A DNA stretch of 64,000 nucleotides from Pseudomonas sp. R5-89-07 (GCF_003851685.1 NZ_CP027727.1:1-64000), one strand, 5' to 3'; numbered from the stretch's first letter, positions 32,066-44,022 are shown. The notes: generated from the sequence alone by a model not told the origin. Made by a program: numbers and translations.

Positions 32066-33025
32066 ATGCAGGCGCAATTGATCGCGCTCGATTGGGGAAC
32101 AAGCTCCCTTCGTGCTTACAAACTCGGCCCCGCAGGCGTGGTGCTGGAACAACGCTCACTGGCGTCGGGCATCATGCATTTGCCCAGCGAACCGCGTGAC
32201 ATCGCCGGTGTTCGTTGCAGCAACGGTTTTGAATTGGCCTTCGATTCGGCCTGTGGCGACTGGCTCGACGCCCAGCCCGAACTGCCGGTGATCGCCTGTG
32301 GCATGGTCGGTAGCGCTCAGGGTTGGAGCGAAGCGGCTTATCGCAACACCCCGGTCGATGTCGCCCGCCTGGGCCAGGCGTTGCACAAGGTGCGCAGCGT
32401 GCGTGGCGTGGATGTGCATATCGTGCCGGGCGTGATCGAACAGGTCGGCCTGCCCAATGTGATGCGCGGCGAAGAAACCCAGGTGCTCGGCGTGCTGCAC
32501 GGGCTTGCGAGCGACGTACTGATCGGCCTGCCGGGCAGCCATTCCAAGTGGGTCGAGGTGGTCGAGGGCTGTATCACGCACTTCGACACGTTCATGACCG
32601 GCGAGCTGTTCGCCGTATTGAGCAGCTACAGCATCCTTGGACGTACCCAGAAACCATCCGAACATTTCCAGACCGAGGCATTCGACCGGGGCGTGCGTGT
32701 CGCGCTGTCGGCTGACGGCCAACGCGGCGTGCTCTCGACCCTCTTCAGCGCCCGCACCCTCGGGCTCACCGCCGAACTCACCCCTGAGCAGCAGCCCGAC
32801 TACCTGTCCGGCCTGCTCATCGGCCATGAACTCGCCGGTCTACCCGACAGCGCAAAGCGCAAGCCGATCATCCTGGTCGGCGCCGCCGCCCTCTGCGCCC
32901 GCTATCAACGCGCCCTCGCCCTTTGCGGCTTTGCCCACGTCAGCCTGGCGCAGGAAGCCAGCGAGCGCGGCTTGTGGCAACTGGCAGTGGCGGCCGGGCT
33001 CACTCAACCTGTAACGGAGGCCTGA
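32066..33025 (+). CDS. dgoK: 2-dehydro-3-deoxygalactonokinase
   Basis: DgoK phosphorylates 2-keto-3-deoxygalactonate at C6 in the D-galactonate (De Ley-Doudoroff) pathway. The 319-residue protein begins with the sugar-kinase phosphate loop IALDWGTSSLRAYKLG and has VMRGEETQVLGVL, GLPGSHSKWV and ILVGAAALCARYQRAL. It is the first gene of dgoK-dgoA-dgoD-MFS; dgoA starts one base after its stop. Confidence 0.93.
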   Translation: MQAQLIALDWGTSSLRAYKLGPAGVVLEQRSLASGIMHLPSEPRDIAGVRCSNGFELAFDSACGDWLDAQPELPVIACGMVGSAQGWSEAAYRNTPVDVARLGQALHKVRSVRGVDVHIVPGVIEQVGLPNVMRGEETQVLGVLHGLASDVLIGLPGSHSKWVEVVEGCITHFDTFMTGELFAVLSSYSILGRTQKPSEHFQTEAFDRGVRVALSADGQRGVLSTLFSARTLGLTAELTPEQQPDYLSGLLIGHELAGLPDSAKRKPIILVGAAALCARYQRALALCGFAHVSLAQEASERGLWQLAVAAGLTQPVTEA

Positions 33026-33026
33026 C

Positions 33027-33647
33027 ATGCTCAAGACAGCACTCGCACAAAACGGTTTGATCGCGATCCTGCGCGGTGTGCGCCCGGACGAAGCCGAAGC
33101 CGTCGGCCAGGTGTTGTACCAGGCCGGGTTTCGCGTGATCGAAGTGCCGCTGAACTCGCCCGATCCCTACACCAGCATCCGTACCCTGCGTGACAGCCTG
33201 CCCGCCGATTGCCTGATCGGTGCCGGTACGGTGTTGACGCCCGAGCAGGTCGAGCAGGTCAAGGCCGCTGGCGGGCAAGTGATCGTCATGCCCCACAGTG
33301 ATGCCAAGGTCTTGCGTGCGGCCAAAGCGGCGGGCTTGTACCTGTCGCCGGGCGTCGCCACGCCGACCGAAGCGTTTGCCGCACTGGCCGAAGGCGCCGA
33401 CGTGTTGAAGCTGTTCCCGGCCGAGCAAATGGGCCCGGCGGTGATCAAGGCGTGGCTGGCGGTATTGCCGGCGGGCACCTTGTTGCTGCCGGTCGGCGGT
33501 ATTACTCCGGACAACATGCAGGTGTTCACCGACGCCGGTGCCAAAGGCTTCGGCCTGGGCTCGGGCCTGTTCAAACCGGGCATGAGTGTGGAGCAGGTCG
33601 CGAGCCGCGCCCAGGCGTATGTCGCGGCCTGGAAAGCCCTCGGCTGA
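33027..33647 (+). CDS. dgoA: 2-dehydro-3-deoxy-6-phosphogalactonate aldolase
   Basis: DgoA cleaves KDPGal to pyruvate and glyceraldehyde-3-phosphate. It is a 206-residue KDPG/KDPGal class I aldolase barrel with GLIAILRGVRPDEA, IGAGTVLTPEQV and the Schiff-base lysine in DVLKLFPAEQMGPAVIKA. A clear ACGGAGG site lies inside the end of dgoK. The adjoining kinase and dehydratase point to galactonate rather than gluconate. Confidence 0.93.
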   Translation: MLKTALAQNGLIAILRGVRPDEAEAVGQVLYQAGFRVIEVPLNSPDPYTSIRTLRDSLPADCLIGAGTVLTPEQVEQVKAAGGQVIVMPHSDAKVLRAAKAAGLYLSPGVATPTEAFAALAEGADVLKLFPAEQMGPAVIKAWLAVLPAGTLLLPVGGITPDNMQVFTDAGAKGFGLGSGLFKPGMSVEQVASRAQAYVAAWKALG

Positions 33648-33695
33648 TTTCAAGTTTCGCGCCTGCTGGCGCCGCATCTACAAGAGAGATAACAG

Positions 33696-34844
33696 ATGAA
33701 AATCACCAAACTGACGACCTTCATCGTCCCGCCGCGCTGGTGCTTCCTCAAGGTCGAGACCGACCAGGGCGTCACCGGCTGGGGTGAGCCCGTGGTTGAA
33801 GGTCGCGCCCACACCGTGGCCGCTGCCGTCGAAGAATTGTCCGACTACCTGATCGGTAAAGACCCACGCAATATCGAAGACATCTGGACCGTGCTCTACC
33901 GCGGCGGTTTCTACCGTGGTGGCGCGGTGCACATGAGCGCCCTCGCCGGTATCGACCAGGCGCTGTGGGACATCAAGGGCAAGGCCCTGGGCGTTTCCGT
34001 CAGCGACCTGCTGGGCGGCCAGGTGCGTGACAAAATCCGCGTGTATTCGTGGATCGGTGGCGACCGCCCGGCCGACACCGCCCGCGCCGCCAAAGAAGCC
34101 GTGGCGCGCGGCTTCACTGCGGTGAAAATGAACGGCACCGAAGAGCTGCAGTTCGTCGACAGCTTTGAAAAAGTCGACCTGGCCCTGGCCAACGTCGCTG
34201 CGGTGCGCGATGCGGTCGGCCCCAACGTGGGCATCGGCGTCGACTTCCATGGCCGCGTGCATAAGCCCATGGCCAAGGTCCTGATGAAGGAGCTGGACCC
34301 GTACAAGCTGATGTTCATCGAAGAGCCAGTGCTCAGCGAAAACTACGAGGCCCTCAAGGAGCTGGCACCGCTGACCAGCACCCCGATTGCACTGGGCGAA
34401 CGCCTGTTCTCGCGCTGGGACTTCAAGCGCGTGCTCAGCGAAGGCTACGTCGACATCATCCAGCCGGATGCTTCCCACGCCGGCGGCATCACCGAAACCC
34501 GCAAGATCGCCAACATGGCCGAAGCCTACGATGTGGCCCTGGCCCTGCATTGCCCGCTGGGCCCGATTGCCCTGGCGGCCTGCCTGCAACTGGATGCGGT
34601 CTGCTACAACGCGTTTATCCAGGAGCAAAGCCTGGGCATCCACTACAACGAGAGCAACGACCTGCTCGACTACGTGCGCGACCCGGGTGTGTTCGACTAT
34701 GAACAGGGCTTCGTGAAGATCCCCAACGGGCCGGGCCTGGGCATTGAGATCAACGAGGAGTACGTGATCGAACGCGCGGCCATCGGCCACCGCTGGCGCA
34801 ACCCGATCTGGCGTCATGCCGACGGCAGTTTCGCCGAGTGGTGA
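33696..34844 (+). CDS. dgoD: D-galactonate dehydratase
   Basis: DgoD dehydrates D-galactonate to 2-keto-3-deoxygalactonate. The 382-residue enolase-superfamily enzyme carries the metal-binding acids in [28 protein letters not shown] and [16 protein letters not shown], and a late His in [18 protein letters not shown]. It is 48 bases after dgoA, with AAGAGAG as ribosome-binding site. A REP palindrome separates it from the transporter gene. Confidence 0.94.
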   Translation: MKITKLTTFIVPPRWCFLKVETDQGVTGWGEPVVEGRAHTVAAAVEELSDYLIGKDPRNIEDIWTVLYRGGFYRGGAVHMSALAGIDQALWDIKGKALGVSVSDLLGGQVRDKIRVYSWIGGDRPADTARAAKEAVARGFTAVKMNGTEELQFVDSFEKVDLALANVAAVRDAVGPNVGIGVDFHGRVHKPMAKVLMKELDPYKLMFIEEPVLSENYEALKELAPLTSTPIALGERLFSRWDFKRVLSEGYVDIIQPDASHAGGITETRKIANMAEAYDVALALHCPLGPIALAACLQLDAVCYNAFIQEQSLGIHYNESNDLLDYVRDPGVFDYEQGFVKIPNGPGLGIEINEEYVIERAAIGHRWRNPIWRHADGSFAEW

Positions 34845-34869
34845 TTTTTAACTGAAACAACAGGGTCAA

Positions 34870-34903
34870 AAATGTGGGAGGGGGCAAGCCCCCTCCCACA
34901 TTT
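34870..34903. repeat. Single REP palindrome, family A
   Basis: Perfect 16-base arms (34870-34885, 34888-34903) are separated by AA. The repeat lies inside the dgo operon between dgoD and the MFS gene, where a hairpin could stabilise upstream mRNA or reduce transporter expression. Confidence 0.92.
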
Positions 34904-34965
34904 GATTCGGTTTCTTCAGTCAGTCCTGTTCCAGACCTCAATAAACATAAAAAGAGGCACCTCCC

Positions 34966-36270
34966 ATGCAACCTGAATCCTTCACCGGGCAGGCTTCTTT
35001 AGTCACGCCTAGCCGAAAGCGCTTTTTCATCATGGTGCTGCTGTTCATCACCGTGGTGATCAACTACCTCGACCGCAGCAACCTGTCGATTGCCGCCCCT
35101 GCGCTGACCAGTGAGCTGGGCATCGACCCTGTCCACGTCGGGCTGATTTTCTCCGCATTCGGCTGGACCTACGCGGCGATGCAGATCCCTGGCGGCTGGC
35201 TGGTGGACCGTGTTCCGCCGCGCATTCTCTACACCGCCGCCCTGCTGCTGTGGTCCATCGCCACCGTGATGCTGGGCTTTGCCGCCAGCTTCATCGCGTT
35301 GTTCGTGTTGCGCATGGCCGTCGGCGCCCTGGAAGCCCCGGCCTACCCGATCAACAGCCGGGTTGTGACCACCTGGTTCCCCGAGCGCGAGCGCGCCACC
35401 GCGATTGGCGTCTATACCTCCGGGCAGTTTGTCGGGCTGGCGTTTCTCACGCCCGTACTGGCCTGGCTGCAGCATGCGTTCGGCTGGCACATGGTGTTCG
35501 TTGCCACCGGTGGCGTCGGCATTCTGTGGGCGGTTGTCTGGTATGCGGTGTACCGCGAGCCGAAAGATTTCAAAGGCGCCAACGCCGCCGAAATCGAGCT
35601 GATCCGCGACGGTGGCGGCCTGGTGGACATGCAGGAAAAAGCCGCCAAGGCGCCGTTCAGCTGGGTCGACCTCGGCATTGTGCTGAGCAAGCGCAAACTC
35701 TGGGGCATCTACCTGGGCCAGTTCTGCCTGAACTCCACGCTGTGGTTTTTCCTGACCTGGTTCCCGACCTACCTGGTGAAATATCGCGGCATGGACTTCA
35801 TCAAGTCCGGCCTGCTGGCTTCGCTGCCCTTTCTGGCGGCGTTCGTCGGCGTCCTGTGCTCGGGGATTTTTTCCGACTGGCTGATTCGTCGGGGCGCCTC
35901 GGTGGGCTTTGCGCGTAAGTTGCCGATCATTGGCGGGTTGCTGATTTCCACCGCGATCATCGGCGCCAACTACGTAGACTCGACAGCCTGGGTCATTGCA
36001 TTCCTGGCAATCGCGTTCTTCGGCAATGGCCTGGCGTCGATCACCTGGTCGCTGGTGTCCACCCTTGCACCTGCGCGTTTGCTGGGGCTGACCGGTGGGG
36101 TGTTCAACTTCATCGGCAACCTGTCGGCCATTGCCACGCCAATCGTGATTGGTTTTCTCGCCAGCGGTGATTCGTTTGCGCCAGCGATTACCTATATCGC
36201 GGTGCTGGCGTTGCTTGGCGCGCTTTCCTACGTGTTGCTGGTGGGCAAGGTCGAGCGGATCGAGCTGTGA
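34966..36270 (+). CDS. MFS transporter, hexuronate/galactonate (ACS) type
   Basis: This major facilitator of the anion:cation symporter family has 434 residues and 12 predicted membrane helices. It shows VVINYLDRSNLSIAAPALT in helix 1, the loop 2-3 motif PGGWLVDRVPPRILY and SGIFSDWLIRRGASVG after helix 8. Close position behind dgoK-dgoA-dgoD supports D-galactonate uptake (DgoT-like), but glucarate and hexuronate porters look similar. Confidence 0.88.
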   Translation: MQPESFTGQASLVTPSRKRFFIMVLLFITVVINYLDRSNLSIAAPALTSELGIDPVHVGLIFSAFGWTYAAMQIPGGWLVDRVPPRILYTAALLLWSIATVMLGFAASFIALFVLRMAVGALEAPAYPINSRVVTTWFPERERATAIGVYTSGQFVGLAFLTPVLAWLQHAFGWHMVFVATGGVGILWAVVWYAVYREPKDFKGANAAEIELIRDGGGLVDMQEKAAKAPFSWVDLGIVLSKRKLWGIYLGQFCLNSTLWFFLTWFPTYLVKYRGMDFIKSGLLASLPFLAAFVGVLCSGIFSDWLIRRGASVGFARKLPIIGGLLISTAIIGANYVDSTAWVIAFLAIAFFGNGLASITWSLVSTLAPARLLGLTGGVFNFIGNLSAIATPIVIGFLASGDSFAPAITYIAVLALLGALSYVLLVGKVERIEL

Positions 36271-36274
36271 AATC

Positions 36275-36301
36275 GGGCGACCTTGAGGTCGCCCTTTTTT
36301 T
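36275..36301 (+). terminator. Terminator of the dgo operon
   Basis: An 8-bp GC-rich stem (GGGCGACC / GGTCGCCC, 36275-36282 and 36287-36294) with a TTGA loop and seven T follows directly after the transporter stop. Confidence 0.92.
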
Positions 36302-36306
36302 CGACG

Positions 36307-37968
36307 TTACGGCACGGTCATCTCGTTACGGAACAGGTTGTGCGGGTCCCAATGCCGCTTGGTGCGCCGCAGGCGGCTTTCGATCATGAGATCTGGAACG
36401 AAAATCTTGTACCAATAGGGGTTTTTCGGATTGGCCGGGTTGCCGCCCAGATGGGTCATGTCCAGGTCCGGGTAGTTGATGTAGCAGCCCTCGAACTGGT
36501 CATTCAGGGGAACGCCCTGGTCATTGGCGAAGGCTTGGAAAAACAGTCCCTGAATCCATCGTGCGTGGGCCTGGTCGGCTGCCTCGCTGGCATCGTGCCA
36601 ATAGCATTGCGGTTGCCACTTCAGATAGGACGAGCGCTGCGAGGCTGACGACTCTCTGCGAACCGCTGGTGTGGGCTCGTTGATGCGCCCGCCAAACGAC
36701 TGGATTTGTATCAGGCTCTGGGTCAAGTGTTCATCGGGGTCGAGCAGGTGCAGGGTGTCCCAGATCGCCTGGAGCACCTGGGGTGTGAATTCACCCTTTT
36801 GGTAAGCGGACTTGTAGCGCCCACGCAGGTTGTCCCCCGAGCCGTTCAAGGTTTGCTGGCACACCAGCCAATCCAGGCGTCGTGCGGCCGCCAACGCGTC
36901 CGGCAACGCCTGGATGGTACGTCCGCGGGCGCCGCCGTTTGGCATATGCACGACGTGAAACGGAACCAGGCATTCGGTCGCGGGCAGGCCGATGGCACCG
37001 AGCATGTTTGCGACGAAATCTTCGAAGGGCGCCTGGTCCGCCAGCCCTCCGTCCCGATCAACGTAATGGATGCCCAGGGTCACGTTACCGGTGTGCTGAT
37101 GGCGCATCTCCAGTTTGGTGGCCAGGCCCCAGGTGTCGGGGTTGCCCTGATTGCGGGCGAACCAGTCCTGGTAAGCGACAAGCAGGTCGTCGAGCCTGGT
37201 TTTTTCGGTCAGCAGCGACCAATCCCATTCCAATGCCAGCCAGAGCACCTCCTTTGGCGCGTCGGGCAATGCCTTGAAGTAGTAGCTGGTGATGATGCCG
37301 AACTGACCGCCTCCTGCGCCGCAACACGCCGCGAAGAGATCAAGCTCGTCAGGGTCTGTGCTGTCTCGGGACACATGCACCGGTTCCAGGCCGGTGCCCA
37401 ATGCGTTTGGCACCAACACATCCACACCGTGCAGCCAATCGCATACCAGGCCGTGTTTGCGTGACAGCAACCCATAGCCGCCGCCGCAGATATGCCCGCC
37501 CAGGCCCACCGAATAGCATGAGCCGCCCGGCAGTGTTTTATTGGCGAGTTTGTACAGGCTGACGTAGGCATCCCAATTCTGCCCACCGGCCTCCAGGCGG
37601 AAGCGGTAGCGCTCAGGCCGTTCGTTTACCAACTGCGAAGGAATATTCCCGTCGGCATCGTAGACCACCTGATTCAACGCGCTGATATCCAGGATCGACA
37701 GCACTTCGCTGGCGTCACCGGGCATCCTGTTGGAGACAAAACCTTCGTAGCAATGGCCGCCGCTGCGCACCGTGATACGGCCGCAATCCTGCGCCAGCGC
37801 CTGGGCGGCGGCTTCAATGATGTCGTCCGAACTGCGGCAGATGTAGATGAAGTCAGCGCCATTGGGCGAAGATTCGCCCTGCACGTTGCCCAATGGCCAG
37901 CGCAGGTTGAAGCCTTTCTGCAGGGTTGAGTGACGGGGGTCCGAAGACGTGATGAGATCAAATGCCAT
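36307..37968 (-). CDS. FAD-linked oxidoreductase, berberine-bridge/oligosaccharide-oxidase type
   Basis: This flavin oxidase of the VAO/PCMH superfamily has 553 residues. The FAD domain has VRSGGHCYEGF with His72 as likely 8-alpha histidyl link, and GGSCYSVGLGGHICGGGYG with Cys151 as likely 6-S-cysteinyl link, so bicovalent flavin attachment is predicted. The C-terminal BBE motif region reads HWDPHNLFRNEM. No signal peptide is visible (MAFDLITSSDPRHSTLQ). It stands alone between the dgo operon and trpA and converges on the transporter. Substrate unknown; carbohydrate, aromatic alcohol or secondary-metabolite oxidation are all possible. Confidence 0.82.
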   Translation of the reverse strand: MAFDLITSSDPRHSTLQKGFNLRWPLGNVQGESSPNGADFIYICRSSDDIIEAAAQALAQDCGRITVRSGGHCYEGFVSNRMPGDASEVLSILDISALNQVVYDADGNIPSQLVNERPERYRFRLEAGGQNWDAYVSLYKLANKTLPGGSCYSVGLGGHICGGGYGLLSRKHGLVCDWLHGVDVLVPNALGTGLEPVHVSRDSTDPDELDLFAACCGAGGGQFGIITSYYFKALPDAPKEVLWLALEWDWSLLTEKTRLDDLLVAYQDWFARNQGNPDTWGLATKLEMRHQHTGNVTLGIHYVDRDGGLADQAPFEDFVANMLGAIGLPATECLVPFHVVHMPNGGARGRTIQALPDALAAARRLDWLVCQQTLNGSGDNLRGRYKSAYQKGEFTPQVLQAIWDTLHLLDPDEHLTQSLIQIQSFGGRINEPTPAVRRESSASQRSSYLKWQPQCYWHDASEAADQAHARWIQGLFFQAFANDQGVPLNDQFEGCYINYPDLDMTHLGGNPANPKNPYWYKIFVPDLMIESRLRRTKRHWDPHNLFRNEMTVP

Positions 37969-38079
37969 GATGTACTCCTGAGAGCCAAAGATGACTTCTG
38001 ATGCAGCTAACTTAACGACCGGGAGGCAAGAACGGCGCGAGGCTTGCAGAGGCGGTTAGACGGCAATAGGCATGAAGTG

Positions 38080-38108
38080 CTTGTGGGTGACGAAATGTCA
38101 CCCACAAG
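38080..38108. terminator. Hairpin downstream of trpA
   Basis: A 12-bp perfect stem (CTTGTGGGTGAC and its complement, loop of five) lies 29 bases beyond the trpA stop. It has no T-tract on the reverse strand, so it is either a Rho-assisted terminator or an mRNA 3' stabiliser. Confidence 0.7.
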
Positions 38109-38136
38109 CCTAGCGCAAGAATAGGAACCGACGCGT

Positions 38137-38945
38137 TTACCGGCGAGCGTTACGCACGCCTTCGGCCAGCGCCGCGCAATGGCTCAATACGCCATCGATG
38201 GCTTGCTGGTCGTTGCTGGCATTGGCGATGTGATCGATCAGCGCCGAACCCACGACGACACCCTCGGCCAAGCGCGCAATGGCGGCTGCCTGTTCGGGTG
38301 TACGGATACCGAAACCGATGCTGATCGGCAGGTCGGTGTGGCGGCGCAGGCGGGTCACGGCCTCTTCGACGTGTTCCAGGGTAGCGGCACCGGCACCGGT
38401 CACGCCGGCCACCGACACGTAGTACACAAAGCCTGAGCTGCCATTGAGTACCGTCGGCAGGCGCACATCGTCCGTGGTCGGCGTGGTCAGGCGGATAAAA
38501 TCGATGCCGGCGGCCTGGGCCGGGTCACACAGCTCGCCGTTATGCTCGGGCGGCATGTCCACCACGATCAGGCCGTCTACGCCGGCTTCCTTGGCATCGG
38601 TGATGAACTGCGGCACGCCGTATTTGTGGATCGGGTTGAAGTAGCCCATCAGCACCAGCGGCGTATCGTTGTTGTCCTTGCGGAACTCGCGGACCATCTG
38701 CAGGGTTTTCGCCAGGTTCTGCTTGGCTTCCAGTGCACGAATGTTGGCCAGCTGGATCGCCGGGCCGTCGGCCATCGGGTCGGTGAAGGGCATGCCCAGC
38801 TCGATCACATCGGCGCCGGCGGCGGGCAGGCCCTTGAGGATGGCCAGCGAGGCGTCATACCCCGGGTCGCCGGCGGTGACGAAGGTCACCAGGGCGGCGC
38901 GGTTTTGTTCCTTCAGCTGCGCAAAGCGGGTGTGCAGGCGGCTCA

Positions 38946-38946
<1 letters not shown>
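38137..38946 (-). CDS. trpA: Tryptophan synthase alpha subunit
   Basis: TrpA cleaves indole-3-glycerol phosphate to indole and glyceraldehyde-3-phosphate. The 269-residue TIM barrel has the catalytic Glu in [20 protein letters not shown], the loop-2 Asp in that motif and the late [14 protein letters not shown] phosphate site. Its ATG overlaps the trpB stop by one base (TGATG), so translation is coupled. Confidence 0.97.
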
Positions 38947-41175
<2,229 letters not shown>

Positions 41176-41179
<4 letters not shown>

Positions 41180-41502
41180 TCACCGCGTTTGCACAGCAGG
41201 TAAGCGGCCAGCAGGCCCAGCGCGCCGACAGCCACGCCCGCTGTGGTCCATGGGTGCTCTTGTGCGTAGTCGCGAGTGGCAACACCGGTTTCGCGAATTT
41301 TGACTTTGCTTTCTTCATAGGCGTCGCTGATCAGGTGGCGGGAGTGCTTGAGGGCATTCTCGGCATTGCTTTTCAGGGCCTTCAGCGTTTTGCGCGACTC
41401 ATCGGATGCGTCGTCCTTGAGGCTCTCAAGGGATTTGAGCAGGCTCGAAATCTCGGCTTCCATGCTTTCCAGCGACGCTTTGCGTAAAGAAGTGTTGGCC
41501 AT
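41176..41502 (-). CDS. DUF883/ElaB-YqjD-type membrane-anchored protein
   Basis: This 108-residue protein has a long amphipathic helical body ([20 protein letters not shown] and following, rich in Lys, Glu and Ser), a [20 protein letters not shown] segment and a C-terminal membrane anchor ending in LLCKRGD. This is the layout of ElaB/YqjD proteins, which sit in the inner membrane and in E. coli associate with ribosomes in stationary phase. Its last bases overlap trpI from the opposite strand. Confidence 0.85.
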
Positions 41503-41659
41503 GTGGACATCTCCTGAAGTGATTGAGTGGCGTGTGTAAATACCGACTGCGGCGGTTTCAGAAAGTGCATTAAATCTGAACTTTCGCAGCCAAGCGGTCG
41601 CCTCAAGCAGTACGAATATTCACTGCTAGTCTTGATTGACGACCCACAGGAGAAACGCC

Positions 41660-41875
41660 ATGAGTGATCATCACACCTACAAGAAAGTCGAACTGGTGGG
41701 TTCATCCACCACCAGCATCGAAGATGCGATCAATAACGCCCTGGCGGAAGCCAACAAAAGCATCAAGCACCTGGAGTGGTTTGAGGTGACCGAAACCCGG
41801 GGCCACATCAAGGACGGCAAGGCCGCGCATTTCCAGGTCACGCTCAAGGTGGGATTCCGAATCGCCAGTAGTTGA
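41660..41875 (+). CDS. Dodecin flavin-binding protein
   Basis: This 71-residue protein of the dodecin family assembles into hollow dodecamers that store flavin. Family features are VELVGSSTTSIEDAINNALA and the flavin-stacking Trp in LEWFEVTETRGHI, followed by the AHFQVTLKVGFRI strand. The ATG is preceded by AGGAGAAA. Confidence 0.93.
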   Translation: MSDHHTYKKVELVGSSTTSIEDAINNALAEANKSIKHLEWFEVTETRGHIKDGKAAHFQVTLKVGFRIASS

Positions 41876-41991
41876 TCGGGCGCGTGGAACTTTGACCGCT
41901 GGCCGATTGCCATAACCTGCGCTACACCCAACACGTGTCGACGTCTCAAGCGTCGGCACGCTCTTTTGAACCAGCGCAAGGAAAGTATCGG

Positions 41992-42216
41992 ATGAAGAAG
42001 TTTCTGTTAGCGGCAGGTTTGTTGAGCATCGCAGGCACGGCCCTGGCGGCCGGGAAGCCTTGCGAAGAGCTGAAAAGCGAATTGGCTGCGAAGCTCGATG
42101 CTAAAGGCGTTCAGCACTATTCGCTGGATGTTGTCGACAAAGGTTCAGCAGCCGATGCCAAGGTGATTGGCAGCTGTGAAGGCGGCACCAAGGAAATCGT
42201 CTACAAGCGCGGATAA
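41992..42216 (+). CDS. DUF1161 periplasmic protein, copy 1
   Basis: This 74-residue exported protein has a signal peptide (MKKFLLAAGLLSIAGTALA) and a mature part with two cysteines (KPCEEL and IGSCEGGTKEIVY) likely to form a disulfide. This is the DUF1161 pattern. A paralogue lies 2 kb downstream at 44216. Function unknown. A REP doublet follows the stop by 29 bases. Confidence 0.88.
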   Translation: MKKFLLAAGLLSIAGTALAAGKPCEELKSELAAKLDAKGVQHYSLDVVDKGSAADAKVIGSCEGGTKEIVYKRG

Positions 42217-42245
42217 CCCGTGCTGCAGACATTCACCGACGCACT

Positions 42246-42333
42246 TGTGGCGAGGGAGCTTGCTCCCGCTGGAGTGCGTAGCGCTCCTTTGGGGCCGCTG
42301 CGCAGCCCAGCGGGAGCAAGCTCCCTCGCCACA
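42246..42333. repeat. REP doublet, family C (GTGGCGAGGGAGC core)
   Basis: Perfect 27-base inverted arms (42246-42272, 42307-42333) carry the core GTGGCGAGGGAGCTTGCTCC, a third REP family. The spacer contains a further GC-rich stretch. It lies between copy 1 of DUF1161 and the converging LLM gene. Confidence 0.92.
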
Positions 42334-42361
42334 GGCGCGTCGGTGTTTTTTTATCTGGAAT

Positions 42362-43363
42362 TTAGCCCTTCATCACCTGCGCCAGCAATTCGTAGGAATG
42401 AATCCGGTCGGCGTGCTCGTACAGGTCGCAGGTAAAGATCAGTTCGTCGGCGCCGGTCTGCTCGATCAGCACCTCGAGTTTGGCGCGGATCTTCGCCGGG
42501 CTGCCGACCATCGCCAAACCGAGGAAACTGCCCACCGCCTCTTTTTCATGGGGCAGCCACAGGCCGTCCATGGTTTTCACCGGTGGGCGCTGCACCAGGC
42601 TTTGCCCACGCATCAGCGCGAGAATGCGCTGGTACACCGAGGTCGCCAGGTAGTCGGCTTGTTCATCGGTGTCAGCGGCGACCAGCGGAATGCCGAGCAT
42701 GACGTAGGGCTTGTCCAGCACGGCCGAAGGCTTGAAGTGATTGCGGTACACGCGAATCGCTTCATGCATCAGGCGTGGTGCGAAATGCGAGGCGAAGGCG
42801 TAGGGCAAGCCACGTTCGCCGGCCAGTTGCGCGCTGAACAGGCTCGAACCCAGCAGCCATACCGGAACATTGGTGCCGGTGCCCGGTACCGCGATCACGC
42901 GTTGGTCGGGCGTGCGTGGGCCGAGGTAGGCCATCAGCTCGGCCACGTCTTCGGGAAAGTCGTCCGCGCTGCCGGAGCGTTCACGGCGCAGGGCGCGGGC
43001 GGTCATCTGGTCGGAGCCGGGCGCGCGGCCCAGGCCCAGATCGATACGGCCGGGGTACAAGCTCTCCAGGGTGCCGAACTGTTCGGCGATCACCAGCGGC
43101 GCATGGTTGGGCAGCATCACGCCACCGGAGCCGACGCGGATAGTCGAGGTGCCACCCGCCAGATAGCCGAGCAACACCGACGTGGCCGAGCTGGCGATGC
43201 CGTCCATGTTGTGGTGTTCAGCTACCCAGAAACGGTTGTAGCCGAGCTTTTCCACATGCTGGGCAAGGTCCAGGGAATTGTGCAGCGACTGCGCGGCACT
43301 GCCATTGGCGCGCACAGGCACCAGGTCGAGCGTCGAGAATTTTACGTCGGACAGTGATTTCAT
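42362..43363 (-). CDS. LLM class flavin-dependent oxidoreductase
   Basis: This is a bacterial luciferase-like monooxygenase of the single-subunit MsnO8/YhbW type with 333 residues. The TIM barrel shows [40 protein letters not shown] and [20 protein letters not shown]. The ATG at 43363 opens [17 protein letters not shown]. Substrate unknown. It is divergent from the OsmC gene 216 bases away. Confidence 0.9.
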   Translation of the reverse strand: MKSLSDVKFSTLDLVPVRANGSAAQSLHNSLDLAQHVEKLGYNRFWVAEHHNMDGIASSATSVLLGYLAGGTSTIRVGSGGVMLPNHAPLVIAEQFGTLESLYPGRIDLGLGRAPGSDQMTARALRRERSGSADDFPEDVAELMAYLGPRTPDQRVIAVPGTGTNVPVWLLGSSLFSAQLAGERGLPYAFASHFAPRLMHEAIRVYRNHFKPSAVLDKPYVMLGIPLVAADTDEQADYLATSVYQRILALMRGQSLVQRPPVKTMDGLWLPHEKEAVGSFLGLAMVGSPAKIRAKLEVLIEQTGADELIFTCDLYEHADRIHSYELLAQVMKG

Positions 43364-43579
43364 AGCCTGCTTCTCCAAATTGGGGCGCAGGCTTCTTAGA
43401 CGAACCAAAACCTGCCGCTTCATGTGCATGTACCCAGCAATGAGGGCATATACCCGAGATTCAATAGCAGTCGTGAAATTTCCTACTTAATTGGTAGGTT
43501 TTTCCGACAAGGTGAACTTTGCCACGGCGTCTATCCTCAGAAGCTTACTGACGCAAAACCACCGTTCGAGGAGAAAGCT

Positions 43580-44011
43580 ATGAGTATCGTTAAAAAGGCA
43601 TCCGCGCATTGGGAAGGCGATCTGAAGACCGGCCTGGGCTCCATTTCCACGGAAACTGGCGTGCTGCGCGAAGCGCCTTACGGTTTCAAGGCCCGGTTCG
43701 AAGGCGGCAAGGGTACCAACCCTGAAGAATTGATCGGTGCGGCCCACGCCGGCTGTTTCTCCATGGCGTTTTCCATGATCCTCGGCGATGCAGGCCTCAA
43801 GGCTGACAGCATCGACACCCAGGCCGAAGTGACCCTCGACCAGGTCGACGGTGGGTTTGCGATTACCGCGGTGCACCTGACTCTGAAAGCCAAGATCCCT
43901 GGAGCCAGCCAGGCGCAGTTCGACGAGCTGAGCAAAAAGGCCAAGGAAGGGTGCCCAGTGTCCAAGGTGCTGAACGCAACCATCACCCTGGATGCCACAC
44001 TGGTTGACTGA
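43580..44011 (+). CDS. OsmC family peroxiredoxin
   Basis: OsmC proteins reduce organic hydroperoxides using two cysteines. The 143-residue product has the first redox Cys in GAAHAGCFSMAFSMIL and the second in KKAKEGCPVSKVLNATI, in the OsmC rather than Ohr context. The start is the ATG after CGAGGAGAAAGC. A CCTAC-N7-GTAGG dyad 80 bases upstream (43482-43498) is a possible regulator site. Confidence 0.92.
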   Translation: MSIVKKASAHWEGDLKTGLGSISTETGVLREAPYGFKARFEGGKGTNPEELIGAAHAGCFSMAFSMILGDAGLKADSIDTQAEVTLDQVDGGFAITAVHLTLKAKIPGASQAQFDELSKKAKEGCPVSKVLNATITLDATLVD

Positions 44012-44022
44012 CGCGCTTTCCA

